A stretch of DNA of 64,000 nucleotides, from contig NZ_CP013106.1 in assembly GCF_001431725.1 (NCBI RefSeq), forward strand, positions 744,001-808,000. The letters are read 5' to 3'. Within the stretch, counting starts at the first letter, position 1, and each line of letters starts with the position of its first letter. This DNA is from Halomonas huangheensis (GTDB lineage: Bacteria; Pseudomonadota; Gammaproteobacteria; Pseudomonadales; Halomonadaceae). The notes under the pieces are model-generated. The model had not been told where the DNA came from, ran no database searches, and was given only the letters and a program-made list of their open reading frames with translations. Positions 8,480 to 17,078 of this stretch are shown piece after piece. The position numbers and the translations under genes are program-made.

Positions 8480-9897
8480 TCACTGTCACTCGTTCGATCA
8501 AGTGGCGCATGGCCCTGTGGTTATTGATCAGTGTGCTCGGGCTTGGCGCGCTGCTGATGCTGGAAGCCTGGCAGAGCAGCCGACAGGCCGCCGAACGAGC
8601 CTTCGATGCACAGTTGGCGGCCGCGGCACTGACCATCAGCGAAGCCGTGCAATGGCGTGACGGTGTACCCGAAGTGATCATTCCTCCCGCGGCGCTGCAG
8701 ATTCTGGCGACCTCCAGTGAAGAGCGGGTCTTCTATGCGGTGCTGGATGCCGATGGCCGACAATTGTCGAGTAATTGGCCACAGTCGCCGGTACCCGAGG
8801 CGTTGCAGACAAGGCTTGGCGAGTCGCGCAGTACAGATCCTGTTGTGGTCGATCAGTCATCGGCCAACGGTCGCTTGCGTCTCTACGGGCGCGAGGTTTC
8901 TTCGGCGGGGTGGGTCGATCAGCAACCGGTACAGGTATGGGTTGGCCATACCTTGAGTGGACGCGAGCAGTTGAGTGGGGCGCTGTTCCGGCAAGCGGTA
9001 TCGCGTTTTCTGGCCATGGTGGTGCTTGCCGGAGTGTTGATGGCATTGACCATACGTTATGTGCTGGCGCCTCTGCGGCGTTTGCGCCACCAATTGCGTC
9101 TGCGTGATGCGGACGACATGCGCCCACTGGAAGCCCAGGTGCCGCGCGAGATCCGTGAACTGGCGGAAACGCTGAACCACCTGTTTGCGCGGCAGCGACA
9201 GGGACGTGAGGACCTGCTGCGCTTCACCGCAGATGCCAGCCACCAGCTCAAGACACCGCTGGCGGGCCTCCAGACCACCAGTGAGCTGGCGCTGCGCAGC
9301 GATGACCCAGCCCGCTGGCGCGAGGCCCTCGACCAGGTTCACGATAGCGCCGCGCGTACCAGTCGTCTGGCTGGGCAGTTGTTGTCGCTGGCACGCCTGC
9401 GTCATATCCAGGGTGACTCCCGACAGACGCCTCTCGAACTGACGGCGTTGGTGCGTGAGGTTGCGCTGGACTGGGCAGGGCGCGAGCAGGCGCGACATCA
9501 TGATCTTGGTCTGGAGCCATTGCCGCCATCACCGGTGATGGTGGTGGCCGAGGATTGGGCGTTGCGTGAGTTGCTCGGCAACCTGCTCGATAATGCGCTG
9601 CACTATACGCCCGCCGGCAGTCATATCTCATTGAAGATGTATTGCGAGGGCAACGAAGTCTGTCTGGCGGTGCAGGATGATGGACCTGGCGTTGCTGCCG
9701 AGGCGCTGGAAAGATTATCTCAGCCATTCGAACGAGGAGGGCGTCAGGACACCGAGGGGTCCGGACTGGGGCTGGCCATTGTCGAAACCATTGCCCAGCG
9801 TCTTGGTGGACGGATCAGGATCACCAATCAGGTGCCTACGGGTCTGAGTGTAGCGCTGTGGTTGCCAGGCGACCGCATGGCGAAGGAGCAGGGATGA
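8476..9897 (+). CDS. tctE: sensor histidine kinase, TctE type
   Basis: 473 residues. A first membrane segment (about 11-30), a periplasmic domain of roughly 140 residues and a second membrane segment (about 175-195) are followed by HAMP-like sequence. The phospho-acceptor His256 is in DASHQLKTPL. The ATP-binding domain has the N-box LLDNALHYTP, and GPG and GSGLGLAI glycine boxes. ATGA overlaps join it to the regulator upstream and to the binding protein downstream, so three proteins are made from one coupled message. It probably senses carboxylate in the periplasm, possibly with help from the downstream binding protein. Confidence 0.85.
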   Translation: MITVTRSIKWRMALWLLISVLGLGALLMLEAWQSSRQAAERAFDAQLAAAALTISEAVQWRDGVPEVIIPPAALQILATSSEERVFYAVLDADGRQLSSNWPQSPVPEALQTRLGESRSTDPVVVDQSSANGRLRLYGREVSSAGWVDQQPVQVWVGHTLSGREQLSGALFRQAVSRFLAMVVLAGVLMALTIRYVLAPLRRLRHQLRLRDADDMRPLEAQVPREIRELAETLNHLFARQRQGREDLLRFTADASHQLKTPLAGLQTTSELALRSDDPARWREALDQVHDSAARTSRLAGQLLSLARLRHIQGDSRQTPLELTALVREVALDWAGREQARHHDLGLEPLPPSPVMVVAEDWALRELLGNLLDNALHYTPAGSHISLKMYCEGNEVCLAVQDDGPGVAAEALERLSQPFERGGRQDTEGSGLGLAIVETIAQRLGGRIRITNQVPTGLSVALWLPGDRMAKEQG

Positions 9898-10967
9898 CAG
9901 TACCGGACTTGATGCGCTGTGGCGTACTGCTGCTGGTTGCACTGGCATGCGACAGCGCGGTGGCCGAGGAGTCGAGAAGCGACGTGACTCCACTGGTGAT
10001 CTCCGCAGCGCTGGACGAGGATGTCTTCACGCCGTTGCTGGATGCGTTTCAGGCAGCATATCCACTGATCGAAGTCGACTTCCGTGAGGGTTCGACGCTG
10101 GAGGTCGATAACAGTGTCAGTGCGGACTCGCCGGCGCCGGATGTGGTCATCAGTTCCGCGATGCCCCTGCAGATGGCACGGGTCAACGATGGTTGGGCGA
10201 GACGCATCGACTCTCCTCAGGCCCGTATGTGGCCGGATTGGGCCAAGTGGCGTAACGAAGTGTTCGGCTTTACCTTCGAACCGATCGTGATGGCCTATCG
10301 ATTGGACCTGGCGCGTCACATGTTGCCACCCCAGAAGCATGCTGATCTGCACCGGTTGTTGACGTCTCACGCCGATCTGCTGCGTGGTCGTGTCACCACC
10401 TATACTCCCCAGGCCAGTGCCATTGGCTATGCGTTGGCACAACAGGATGCCCGATACTCCACCAGGTTCTGGGAACTGGTTGCCGCCATGGGCCAATTGG
10501 ACGCCAGCCTCGAGAATGATACTCGAAGTATGCTGGAAGGCATTGAAGAAGGGCGCTACTGGCTGGGTTACAACCTGATCGGCTCCTATGCTATGGCCTA
10601 TGCCCAGCACCACCCCGACGTCATCGTTCAGGTGCCCATGGACTACTCGCTGGTGATGATGCGCATGGCATTTGTGCACCGTGATGCCGAGCATCCCGAA
10701 GCCGCTGAAACCTTCGTCAATTTTCTGCTCAGTCAGGACGGGCAGCATGTGCTGGCAGGGCAGACGCCATTGTTCAGCCCGCTGACCGATATGGCAGGGC
10801 CGTGGACTGCCAAACGCCTGCGCGATCAGGTCGGCGAACACCTCTATCCGATCCCACTGGACGCCACGCTACTGGCCTTTGTCGATCCCGCGCGACGTGA
10901 AGTGTTCATGCGCCAGTGGCAGGAGACTTTCGTCTTGCCCGAGCAGACGTCGGAAGCGACGCCCTGA
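9894..10967 (+). CDS. periplasmic extracellular solute-binding protein linked to TctDE
   Basis: 357 residues with a signal peptide (about 1-24, ending AVAEES). The rest resembles iron/thiamine-type class binding proteins: VISAALDEDVFTPLLDAF at the start of the mature part, DVVISSAMPLQMARVNDGWA, and GYNLIGSYA. It has no permease or ATPase partner nearby. Its ATG overlaps the kinase stop (ATGA), so I infer it acts as a periplasmic co-sensor for TctE rather than as a transporter subunit. The true start is the ATG at the overlap; the frame remains open 12 codons upstream inside the kinase gene. Confidence 0.8.
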   Translation: MTVPDLMRCGVLLLVALACDSAVAEESRSDVTPLVISAALDEDVFTPLLDAFQAAYPLIEVDFREGSTLEVDNSVSADSPAPDVVISSAMPLQMARVNDGWARRIDSPQARMWPDWAKWRNEVFGFTFEPIVMAYRLDLARHMLPPQKHADLHRLLTSHADLLRGRVTTYTPQASAIGYALAQQDARYSTRFWELVAAMGQLDASLENDTRSMLEGIEEGRYWLGYNLIGSYAMAYAQHHPDVIVQVPMDYSLVMMRMAFVHRDAEHPEAAETFVNFLLSQDGQHVLAGQTPLFSPLTDMAGPWTAKRLRDQVGEHLYPIPLDATLLAFVDPARREVFMRQWQETFVLPEQTSEATP

Positions 10968-11036
10968 AAGCGAGTGGCGGTGAATCCAGCCACTGCGGGA
11001 GTGGAGCGGTGAATGCAAGATGGATGGTTCGGCACA

Positions 11037-11066
11037 TTGCCAGAAAACGGCAAAAAACGTTATAAT
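11037..11066 (+). promoter_or_regulatory. guaB promoter (sigma-70 type)
   Basis: TTGCCA at 11037-11042 and a consensus TATAAT at 11061-11066 are separated by 18 bp, placing transcription start near 11073 and leaving a leader of about 44 nt before guaB. Confidence 0.7.
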
Positions 11067-11116
11067 GGGCGATTAACTTCTTCCCTCCCTCACCAGCTCA
11101 GTGGGTGTTGCCGATT

Positions 11117-12586
11117 ATGCTACGTATGGCCCAAGAAGCGCTTACGTTTGACGACGTATTGCTCGTTCCCGGCTACTCCGAAGTTCTGCCCAAGGATGTC
11201 AGCCTCCGGACCCGCCTGACCCGAGACCTCTTCCTCAATATCCCCCTCGCTTCCGCTGCCATGGATACTGTCACCGAAGCTCGTCTGGCCATCGCCATGG
11301 CGCAGGAAGGTGGCATCGGCATCATCCACAAGAGCATGAGTATTGCTCAACAGGCCGCCGAAGTGCGCAAGGTCAAGAAGCACGAGAGTGTTATCGTCAA
11401 GGACCCGGTAACTGTCGGGCCCAACGCCAAGCTGGCTGACCTGCTGTCGATGGCGAAGGAGCACGGTTTCTCTGGTTTCCCTGTCGTAGAGGGCGAATTG
11501 CTGGTGGGGCTGGTGACCGAGCGTGACATGCGCTTCCAGCCCAATCACGGCGATAGCGTAGCCGACATCATGACGCCGCGTGAGCGCCTGGTGACAGTAG
11601 CGGAAGGTACGCCTCTGGATGTCATCAAAGGCAAGATGCAGGAGCACCGTATCGAGAAGATGCTGGTGGTCAATGAGGCCTTCCATCTGCGTGGCCTGGT
11701 GACCTTCCAGGACATCGAGAAGGCACGTACCTTCCCCAGCGCCGCCAAGGACGCCGATGGGCGTCTGCTGGTCGGTGCTGCTGTCGGTACTGGTCCGGAA
11801 ACCCCGGATCGCATCGCGGCGCTGGCTGAGGCAGGCGTCGATGCCATTGTTGTCGATACCGCCCATGGCCATTCCCGCGGCGTGATCGAGCGTGTGCGCT
11901 GGGCCAAGGAAAACTATCCGCAGATCCAGGTCATCGGCGGCAATATTGCCACCGCAGCAGCAGCCCGTGCGCTGGCGGAAGCTGGCGCGGATGCGGTCAA
12001 GGTGGGTATCGGCCCCGGTTCAATCTGCACCACTCGTATCGTCGCCGGTGTCGGCGTGCCGCAGATCACCGCGGTATCCAACGTCGCCGAGGCGCTCAAG
12101 GAATTCGACATTCCATTGATCGCCGACGGTGGTGTGCGCTTCTCCGGTGATATCGCCAAGGCCGTTGCCGCGGGTGCCAGCTGCATCATGGTTGGTGGTC
12201 TGCTGGCCGGTACCGAGGAAGCACCTGGTGAGGTCGAACTGTTTCAGGGTCGTACCTACAAGGCCTACCGTGGCATGGGCTCGATGGGGGCTATGTCACA
12301 GACCCAGGGCTCCAGTGACCGTTACTTCCAGGACAAGGATGACGGTGTCGAGAAACTGGTACCGGAAGGCATCGAAGGCCGCGTTCCCTACAAGGGCATG
12401 ATGAGCGCCATCGTTCACCAGCTGATGGGCGGTCTGCGTGCTTCCATGGGCTACACCGGCTGCTCCAGTGTGGATGAGATGCGTACCATTCCGGAGTTCG
12501 TCAAGATCACCGGTGCCGGGTTCAACGAGTCCCACGTTCACGACGTTCAGATCACCAAGGAAGCGCCGAACTATCGTGTTGGCTAA
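11117..12586 (+). CDS. guaB: IMP dehydrogenase
   Basis: 489 residues. Oxidises IMP to XMP with NAD, the committed step of GMP synthesis. The catalytic Cys304 is in [11 protein letters not shown], two CBS domains are inserted in the TIM barrel (about 95-205), and the flap segment [10 protein letters not shown] is present. The start is the ATG of [13 protein letters not shown], matching the family N-terminus, rather than a GTG four codons upstream. It is followed by guaA after a 126-bp gap containing a strong hairpin. Confidence 0.97.
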   Translation: MLRMAQEALTFDDVLLVPGYSEVLPKDVSLRTRLTRDLFLNIPLASAAMDTVTEARLAIAMAQEGGIGIIHKSMSIAQQAAEVRKVKKHESVIVKDPVTVGPNAKLADLLSMAKEHGFSGFPVVEGELLVGLVTERDMRFQPNHGDSVADIMTPRERLVTVAEGTPLDVIKGKMQEHRIEKMLVVNEAFHLRGLVTFQDIEKARTFPSAAKDADGRLLVGAAVGTGPETPDRIAALAEAGVDAIVVDTAHGHSRGVIERVRWAKENYPQIQVIGGNIATAAAARALAEAGADAVKVGIGPGSICTTRIVAGVGVPQITAVSNVAEALKEFDIPLIADGGVRFSGDIAKAVAAGASCIMVGGLLAGTEEAPGEVELFQGRTYKAYRGMGSMGAMSQTQGSSDRYFQDKDDGVEKLVPEGIEGRVPYKGMMSAIVHQLMGGLRASMGYTGCSSVDEMRTIPEFVKITGAGFNESHVHDVQITKEAPNYRVG

Positions 12587-12628
12587 GTAAGCAACGCGCT
12601 GGCTGTGGCTGCCGTAGCAGATACTCCG

Positions 12629-12660
12629 AGCTGGAAGCGGCGATTCCGCTTCCAGCTTTT
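12629..12660 (+). terminator. guaB-guaA intergenic hairpin with T-run
   Basis: A perfect 12-bp stem (AGCTGGAAGCGG with CCGCTTCCAGCT), a five-base loop and TTTT make a canonical intrinsic terminator between guaB and guaA. It would either end the guaB message or attenuate read-through into guaA. Confidence 0.75.
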
Positions 12661-12712
12661 CGCTTCTGGTCCTTCTCTTGCTGGTCCTTCATTATCAATA
12701 GGGTAATCCTTC

Positions 12713-14290
12713 ATGAGCGACATTCACGCCCACAAGATCCTGATTCTCGATTTTGGCTCCCAGTACACCCAGTTGATTGCCCGTCGTGTCCGTGAAATCG
12801 GTGTCTATTCCGAGGTTCGCGCCTTCGATATCACCGAGGAAGAGATTCGCGAGTATCGACCCAATGGCATCATCCTCGCCGGTGGTCCGGAGTCGGTGAC
12901 CGAGCTGGACTCCCCGCGTGCTCCCGAGTGCGTATTCGAGATGGGCCTGCCGATTCTCGGCATCTGTTACGGCATGCAGACCATGGCCGAGCAGCTCGGC
13001 GGTAAGGTCGCTGGCTCCAACAAGCGCGAATTCGGTTACGCTCAAATCCGTCTCGACTCCGAGAATGCACTGTTCAAGGACATCAAGGATCACGTCGATG
13101 CCGAGACCGGCAAGGGCCTGCTCGATGTGTGGATGAGCCACGGTGACAAGGTGGCCGAAGCGCCGGCAGCCTTCACCGTAACGGCCTCCACGCCAAGCTG
13201 CCCGATTGCCGCGATGAGCTGGGAAGAGAAGCGATTCTACGGTGTGCAGTTCCACCCGGAAGTCACCCACACCCTGCAGGGCCAGCGGATTCTCGAGCAC
13301 TTCGTGGTCGATATCTGCCAGAGCGAATGCAACTGGACACCGGCGCAGATCATCGAGGACCAGGTAAATCGCGTTCGCGAGCAGGTTGGCGATCGTCATG
13401 TGCTGCTGGGGCTTTCCGGCGGCGTCGACTCTTCGGTGGTTGCAGCCTTGTTGCACAAGGCCATCGGCGACCAGTTGACCTGTGTGTTCGTCGACAACGG
13501 CCTGTTGCGCAAGAACGAAGGCGACCAGGTGATGGAAACCTTCGCTCAGCACATGGGCGTGCGCGTGATTCGCTCCGATTCCGAAAAGCTGTTCCTCGAC
13601 AAGCTGGCTGGCGTCAGTGACCCGGAGCAGAAGCGCAAGGTGATCGGTAACACCTTTATCGAAGTATTCGATGAAGAGTCGTCGAAGATCGACGGCGTTG
13701 AATTCCTCGCCCAGGGCACCATCTACCCCGACGTGATCGAGTCCGCCGCCTCCAAGACCGGCAAGGCGCATGTGATCAAGTCGCACCACAACGTCGGCGG
13801 CCTGCCCGAGGACATGAAGCTCAAGCTGGTCGAACCACTTCGTGAGCTGTTCAAGGACGAAGTCCGCAAGCTCGGCCTCGAGCTCGGCCTGCCGTACGAC
13901 ATGGTCTATCGTCACCCGTTCCCGGGACCGGGTCTGGGCGTGCGTATCCTCGGCGAGGTCAAGAAGGAATACGCCGATATCCTGCGCGAAGCCGATGCCA
14001 TCTTCATCGAGGAACTGCACGCCTCCGGTTGGTACCACAAGACCAGCCAGGCCTTCGCCGTCTTCCTGCCGGTGAAGTCCGTCGGCGTAGTAGGAGACGG
14101 TCGCCGTTACGAATGGGTCATCGCCCTGCGCGCCGTCGAGACCATCGACTTCATGACAGCTCGTTGGGCACATCTGCCTTACGAACTGCTGGAGAAGGTC
14201 TCCAACCGCATCATCAATGAATTGTCTGGCGTATCACGCGTCACTTACGACGTATCAAGCAAGCCGCCTGCGACCATTGAGTGGGAATGA
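12713..14290 (+). CDS. guaA: GMP synthase (glutamine-hydrolysing)
   Basis: 525 residues, full length. An N-terminal class I glutamine amidotransferase domain has nucleophile Cys85 in GICYGMQ. The central ATP-pyrophosphatase domain has the PP-loop GLSGGVDSS near 232-240, and the C-terminal dimerisation domain ends PATIEWE. It aminates XMP to GMP. The 3' side is the left edge of the accessory region: its terminator is duplicated 3.1 kb downstream. Confidence 0.97.
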   Translation: MSDIHAHKILILDFGSQYTQLIARRVREIGVYSEVRAFDITEEEIREYRPNGIILAGGPESVTELDSPRAPECVFEMGLPILGICYGMQTMAEQLGGKVAGSNKREFGYAQIRLDSENALFKDIKDHVDAETGKGLLDVWMSHGDKVAEAPAAFTVTASTPSCPIAAMSWEEKRFYGVQFHPEVTHTLQGQRILEHFVVDICQSECNWTPAQIIEDQVNRVREQVGDRHVLLGLSGGVDSSVVAALLHKAIGDQLTCVFVDNGLLRKNEGDQVMETFAQHMGVRVIRSDSEKLFLDKLAGVSDPEQKRKVIGNTFIEVFDEESSKIDGVEFLAQGTIYPDVIESAASKTGKAHVIKSHHNVGGLPEDMKLKLVEPLRELFKDEVRKLGLELGLPYDMVYRHPFPGPGLGVRILGEVKKEYADILREADAIFIEELHASGWYHKTSQAFAVFLPVKSVGVVGDGRRYEWVIALRAVETIDFMTARWAHLPYELLEKVSNRIINELSGVSRVTYDVSSKPPATIEWE

Positions 14291-14321
14291 TCAGCATGCG
14301 CTGACAGCATAGCTGTCCAGG

Positions 14322-14356
14322 AAAGCCGCTGGTGAGTGATCGCCAGCGGCTTTTTC
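14322..14356 (+). terminator. guaA terminator (left copy)
   Basis: GCCGCTGG and CCAGCGGC form the stem of an intrinsic hairpin followed by TTTTT, 32 bp after the guaA stop. The hairpin lies within the left copy of a 40-bp perfect direct repeat. Confidence 0.8.
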
Positions 14357-14361
14357 GTGGG
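14322..14361 (+). repeat. 40-bp direct repeat, left copy
   Basis: Forty bases starting AAAGCCGCTGG and ending TTTTTCGTGGG are identical to 17451-17490 in the same orientation. They cover the whole guaA terminator. The two copies bound 3.1 kb of accessory sequence and may be attachment-site-like remnants. Confidence 0.85.
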
Positions 14362-14526
14362 CGATGGAGTGCGATACGTTCAGGTCAACCGGTGGAAAGC
14401 GCCTGGTGGTTATCTGCTGTAACGCGTGTGGCGATCACGCCTGCCAGAGGCTTTCGCTAGAGGTATAGAGAGTCCTGCGGAATAGGTTTTGCCATAGGTG
14501 CAAATGTAAAGCTTTGGACTTTTCGA

Positions 14527-14554
14527 CCGATGGTTGTCAATTGACAACCATCGG
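14527..14554. promoter_or_regulatory. 28-bp perfect palindrome, candidate operator
   Basis: CCGATGGTTGTCAA is followed immediately by its exact reverse complement, centred between 14540 and 14541. The right half contains the TTGACA of the promoter for the following gene pair, so a protein bound here would block RNA polymerase. The HTH protein encoded at 14857 is the obvious candidate autoregulator, by inference. Confidence 0.75.
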
Positions 14555-14569
14555 CTCTGTTCTCATACT
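14541..14569 (+). promoter_or_regulatory. promoter of the HicA-like/HTH pair
   Basis: TTGACA at 14541-14546 and CATACT at 14564-14569 are separated by exactly 17 bp. Transcription would begin near 14576, within the ribosome site GGAGGG at 14573-14578, giving a very short leader. A more distant promoter is possible. Confidence 0.55.
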
Positions 14570-14583
14570 ACTGGAGGGAATCA

Positions 14584-14853
14584 ATGTCTCGCCCTGCCCA
14601 TTCCAGAAAGGAGATTGAGGAAGCCTTGAAGTATGCAGAGGCTCAGGGGTGGCGCATTGAAGTGGGTGGGAGTCATGCCTGGGGCAGAATCTACTGCCCA
14701 TACAATGACAATGAATGTCGTTGTGGCGAGTTTTGCATCGCGAGTGTATGGAGTACGCCGAAAAATCCCGGTAATCACGCTCGGGCACTTCGCAGGGTGG
14801 TGGACAGGTGCTCCACTCACAAGCGCCAGAGTGAGACAGAACCGGAGGACTGA
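14584..14853 (+). CDS. HicA-like small protein, putative toxin of a two-gene system
   Basis: 89 residues. After a helix (about 8-21) comes GW (22-23) and then GGSHAWGRIYCP (28-39), followed later by STPKNPGNHARALRRVVDRC (57-76). The spacing of GW, GSH and a Pro/Lys segment before a C-terminal helix resembles HicA-type mRNA interferases, where the His of GSH is catalytic (His31 here). Unlike canonical HicA it carries Cys38, Cys45, Cys47 and Cys51 in an insertion, a possible metal site. Strong ribosome site GGAGGG five bases upstream; the partner gene starts three bases after the stop. Toxin function is inferred; a plain hypothetical protein is the fallback call. Confidence 0.6.
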   Translation: MSRPAHSRKEIEEALKYAEAQGWRIEVGGSHAWGRIYCPYNDNECRCGEFCIASVWSTPKNPGNHARALRRVVDRCSTHKRQSETEPED

Positions 14854-14856
14854 GCC

Positions 14857-15381
14857 ATGGAATACATTTTTACGCTTAAATACCAGTTGGCCGATCACGA
14901 CAGTGATCTGGATACACTGGTGGAGCGCCTGGGAGCTGCCGGTTGTGATGACGCTCTGGTGGGCATCGGCCAGCCAGGCAGGCTAGCGTTGGAGTTCGCT
15001 CGCGAGGCGGTCGATGCGGATGAAGCGGTACTCAGTGCCATGTCCGATGTCAAGAGTGTGGTTCCTTCCGCCCGTTTGATCGAAGCTTCGCCGGACCTTG
15101 TTGGCTTGACCGATGTGGCGGATATCGTTGGCGTTTCTCGACAGGCGATGCGCAAATTGATGCTCGCCCATCGAGCGACGTTTCCCGTGCCGGTTCACGA
15201 AGGTAGCGCCTCGATCTGGCATCTCGCAGAGGTGCTTGACTGGCTCAAGGCGCGAGGGAGCTACCAGATTGATGCTGGCGTACTGGAAGTGGCGAAAGTG
15301 ACACTGGCGGTGAATATCGCCAAGGAAGCGATTCGTCATCCGTTGCGCGGCTCCAGTAGTGTGGAACTGTTAACCGCATAG
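14857..15381 (+). CDS. HTH-domain protein, putative antitoxin and autoregulator
   Basis: 174 residues. The N-terminal part (1-75) begins MEYIFTLKYQL and looks like a small alpha/beta domain. A helix-turn-helix follows (about 83-135): LTDVADIVGVSRQAMRKLM, then HEGSASIWHLAEVLDWLKARG, which resembles MerR/excisionase-like winged HTH domains. The C-terminal 35 residues form a probable helix. It sits three bases after the HicA-like gene with a GGAGGA-type ribosome site overlapping that gene's end. By analogy with HicAB I infer that the N-terminal domain neutralises the toxin and the HTH binds the 28-bp palindrome. The order (toxin first) also matches HicAB. Confidence 0.6.
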   Translation: MEYIFTLKYQLADHDSDLDTLVERLGAAGCDDALVGIGQPGRLALEFAREAVDADEAVLSAMSDVKSVVPSARLIEASPDLVGLTDVADIVGVSRQAMRKLMLAHRATFPVPVHEGSASIWHLAEVLDWLKARGSYQIDAGVLEVAKVTLAVNIAKEAIRHPLRGSSSVELLTA

Positions 15382-15661
15382 CCAACCGCTCAGTCGTTTT
15401 GGTAGCGGATCGTACGGGCGACACCTGGTCTCACATCCTGTCCCCAGCAGGGGCGCTTCCGTGTCGAGCGTGTCGCTTGCGCTTCTCGATCCCGACCTCC
15501 ACTTTCTCTAGATTCCACTTCCTCCAGATTCCACGCACCACACGTCGAGGTAGCGATGTGGGGGGCTCCACGGCGCTCCATGCCGTGGTTCGTTGTTTCG
15601 GCCAGGGGCACAATCCAGTACAACTGCTGCCGCCGATTTCCAAGCCCTGGCCGAGGGATAC
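15382..15661. other. gap downstream of the gene pair
   Basis: I find no convincing gene here. Open frames on both strands have compositions unlike protein and no recognisable motif. AGATTCCAC occurs twice around 15510-15535, but no larger repeat is seen. Confidence 0.5.
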
Positions 15662-16054
15662 TCATCCAGGAATACGGGCGATGACCTTGATCTCGAAGTC
15701 GAATCCTGCAAGCCAGTTGACGCCGATCGCCGTCCAGTTCGGGTACGGCTCCTCCGGGAAAACCTCGCTTTTAACCGTCATGATCGTGTCGAACTGATTT
15801 TGAGGATCGGTATGAAAGGTCGTTACATCGACAATATCGTCGAGCCCGCATCCACCCGCCAGTAGAGTCGCCTCGAGATTGGTGAAGGCCAGACGGACTT
15901 GAGACTCAAAGTCCGGCTCGGGTGAGCCATCGCTGCGGCTGCCGACCTGTCCGGACACGAACAGGAGGTCACCTGATCTGATTGCTGCGGAATAGGAATG
16001 TGCTGCATAGAGTTCATGCCGGTCGGCGGGGAAAACAGCGTCACGTGCGCTCAT
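15662..16054 (-). CDS. RidA-family protein lacking the usual catalytic arginine
   Basis: 130 residues of the RidA/YjgF fold: LLFVSGQVGSRSDGS, ALRNLE-like helix AFTNLEATLLAGG, and EIKVIARIPG at the end. Canonical RidA enamine deaminases carry an Arg in the segment before the last strand; here that segment is YPNWTAIGV with no Arg, so it more likely belongs to one of the Rid subgroups without deaminase activity. The start (MSARDAVF) has AGGAG upstream. It is divergent from a LysR gene across 118 bp, which suggests local regulation. Confidence 0.8.
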   Translation of the reverse strand: MSARDAVFPADRHELYAAHSYSAAIRSGDLLFVSGQVGSRSDGSPEPDFESQVRLAFTNLEATLLAGGCGLDDIVDVTTFHTDPQNQFDTIMTVKSEVFPEEPYPNWTAIGVNWLAGFDFEIKVIARIPG

Positions 16055-16172
16055 GTTGATGCTCCTTGTGCTGGATGGACTCAAGCACTCTAGTCATCAA
16101 GTCTGTTTGGATAAACTGTCAAAATCATGCATTACTGTTTTCATAATCGAAACAATTACTGAAGGCGGCGAC

Positions 16173-17078
16173 ATGGACAGATTTGATGGTATGCGAGCAT
16201 TTGTCCGGGTGGTTGAGGCTGGTAGCTTTACCAAGGCAGCCGAAAGCCTGGGCATGAGCCGCACCAAGGTGACTCAACTGGTGCAGCAGCTGGAGGCGCA
16301 CTTGCGTATCAAGTTGCTCAACCGCACGACACGGCAAGTGAACGTCACAACGGATGGCGCTGCTTATTATGAGCGGGTGGTGCGGCTGCTGGCCGAGCTG
16401 GACGACATTGAAAGCAACCTGCCAGGTGCCTCCATGGTGCCGCGTGGTCTGCTGCGTGTGGATGTACCTAGCCCTTTCGCCAACATAATCCTGGTGCCAG
16501 CGCTGCCCGCGTTCCACACTCGTTTCCCGGATATCCAGCTCGATATAGGGGCGAGCGACCGTAAGGTCGATGTGATTGGCGAGGGCGTCGACTGCGTGGT
16601 ACGCGGAGGTGAAATCAAGGATGGCTCGCTGGTGGCGCGCCATATTGGCGACCTGCAGTTGGCTGTGTATGCTGCACCGTCCTATCTGATGCAGGCAGGC
16701 ACTCCTTCCCACCCGGATGATTTGCGCGATTCCAACCATCGCATTGTCCACTACCGCTGGGAAAACGGGCTGCCATATGCGATGTACAAGGGCGGCGAGA
16801 GTGTGAAGATCGGGGGGCACTATGTGCTGACGATCGATGATGGAAATGCCTATTTGACTGCCGGGCTGTCCGGACTTGGCGTATTGTGGTTACCGGAGTA
16901 CATGGCGAGAGAACACGTTGCCAAAGGCACGCTGGTGCAGCTGTTCACTGACTGGCGGATCGAGCCGATGCCTCTCTACGTGGCATATCCGCCCAACCGC
17001 TATGTCCGCAAGCCGCTTCGGGTGTTCATCGACTGGGTTCTCGAACTGATGGAGTGGCATGCATCAGGCGCGAGCTAG
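16173..17078 (+). CDS. LysR-family transcriptional regulator
   Basis: 301 residues. An N-terminal winged HTH (1-65) has the family pattern MRAFVRVVEAGSFTKAAESLGMSRTKVTQLVQQLE and LLNRTTRQVNVTTDG. A periplasmic-binding-like effector domain spans about 90-295. It resembles the many DmlR/PtxR-like LysR proteins annotated without targets. Divergent to the RidA-like gene, its likeliest target. I start at MDRFDGM; the frame continues upstream 40 codons but that part is not LysR-like. Confidence 0.85.
   Translation: MDRFDGMRAFVRVVEAGSFTKAAESLGMSRTKVTQLVQQLEAHLRIKLLNRTTRQVNVTTDGAAYYERVVRLLAELDDIESNLPGASMVPRGLLRVDVPSPFANIILVPALPAFHTRFPDIQLDIGASDRKVDVIGEGVDCVVRGGEIKDGSLVARHIGDLQLAVYAAPSYLMQAGTPSHPDDLRDSNHRIVHYRWENGLPYAMYKGGESVKIGGHYVLTIDDGNAYLTAGLSGLGVLWLPEYMAREHVAKGTLVQLFTDWRIEPMPLYVAYPPNRYVRKPLRVFIDWVLELMEWHASGAS

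Noticed and set aside
12695..14173. 492-codon open frame antisense to guaA
   Set aside because: guaA is intact and conserved on the plus strand; the antisense product has no known motif.
15390..15665. 91-codon minus-strand frame between the HTH gene and the RidA-like gene
   Set aside because: Arg/Thr/Gly-rich with no family features and no ribosome site; looks like chance.
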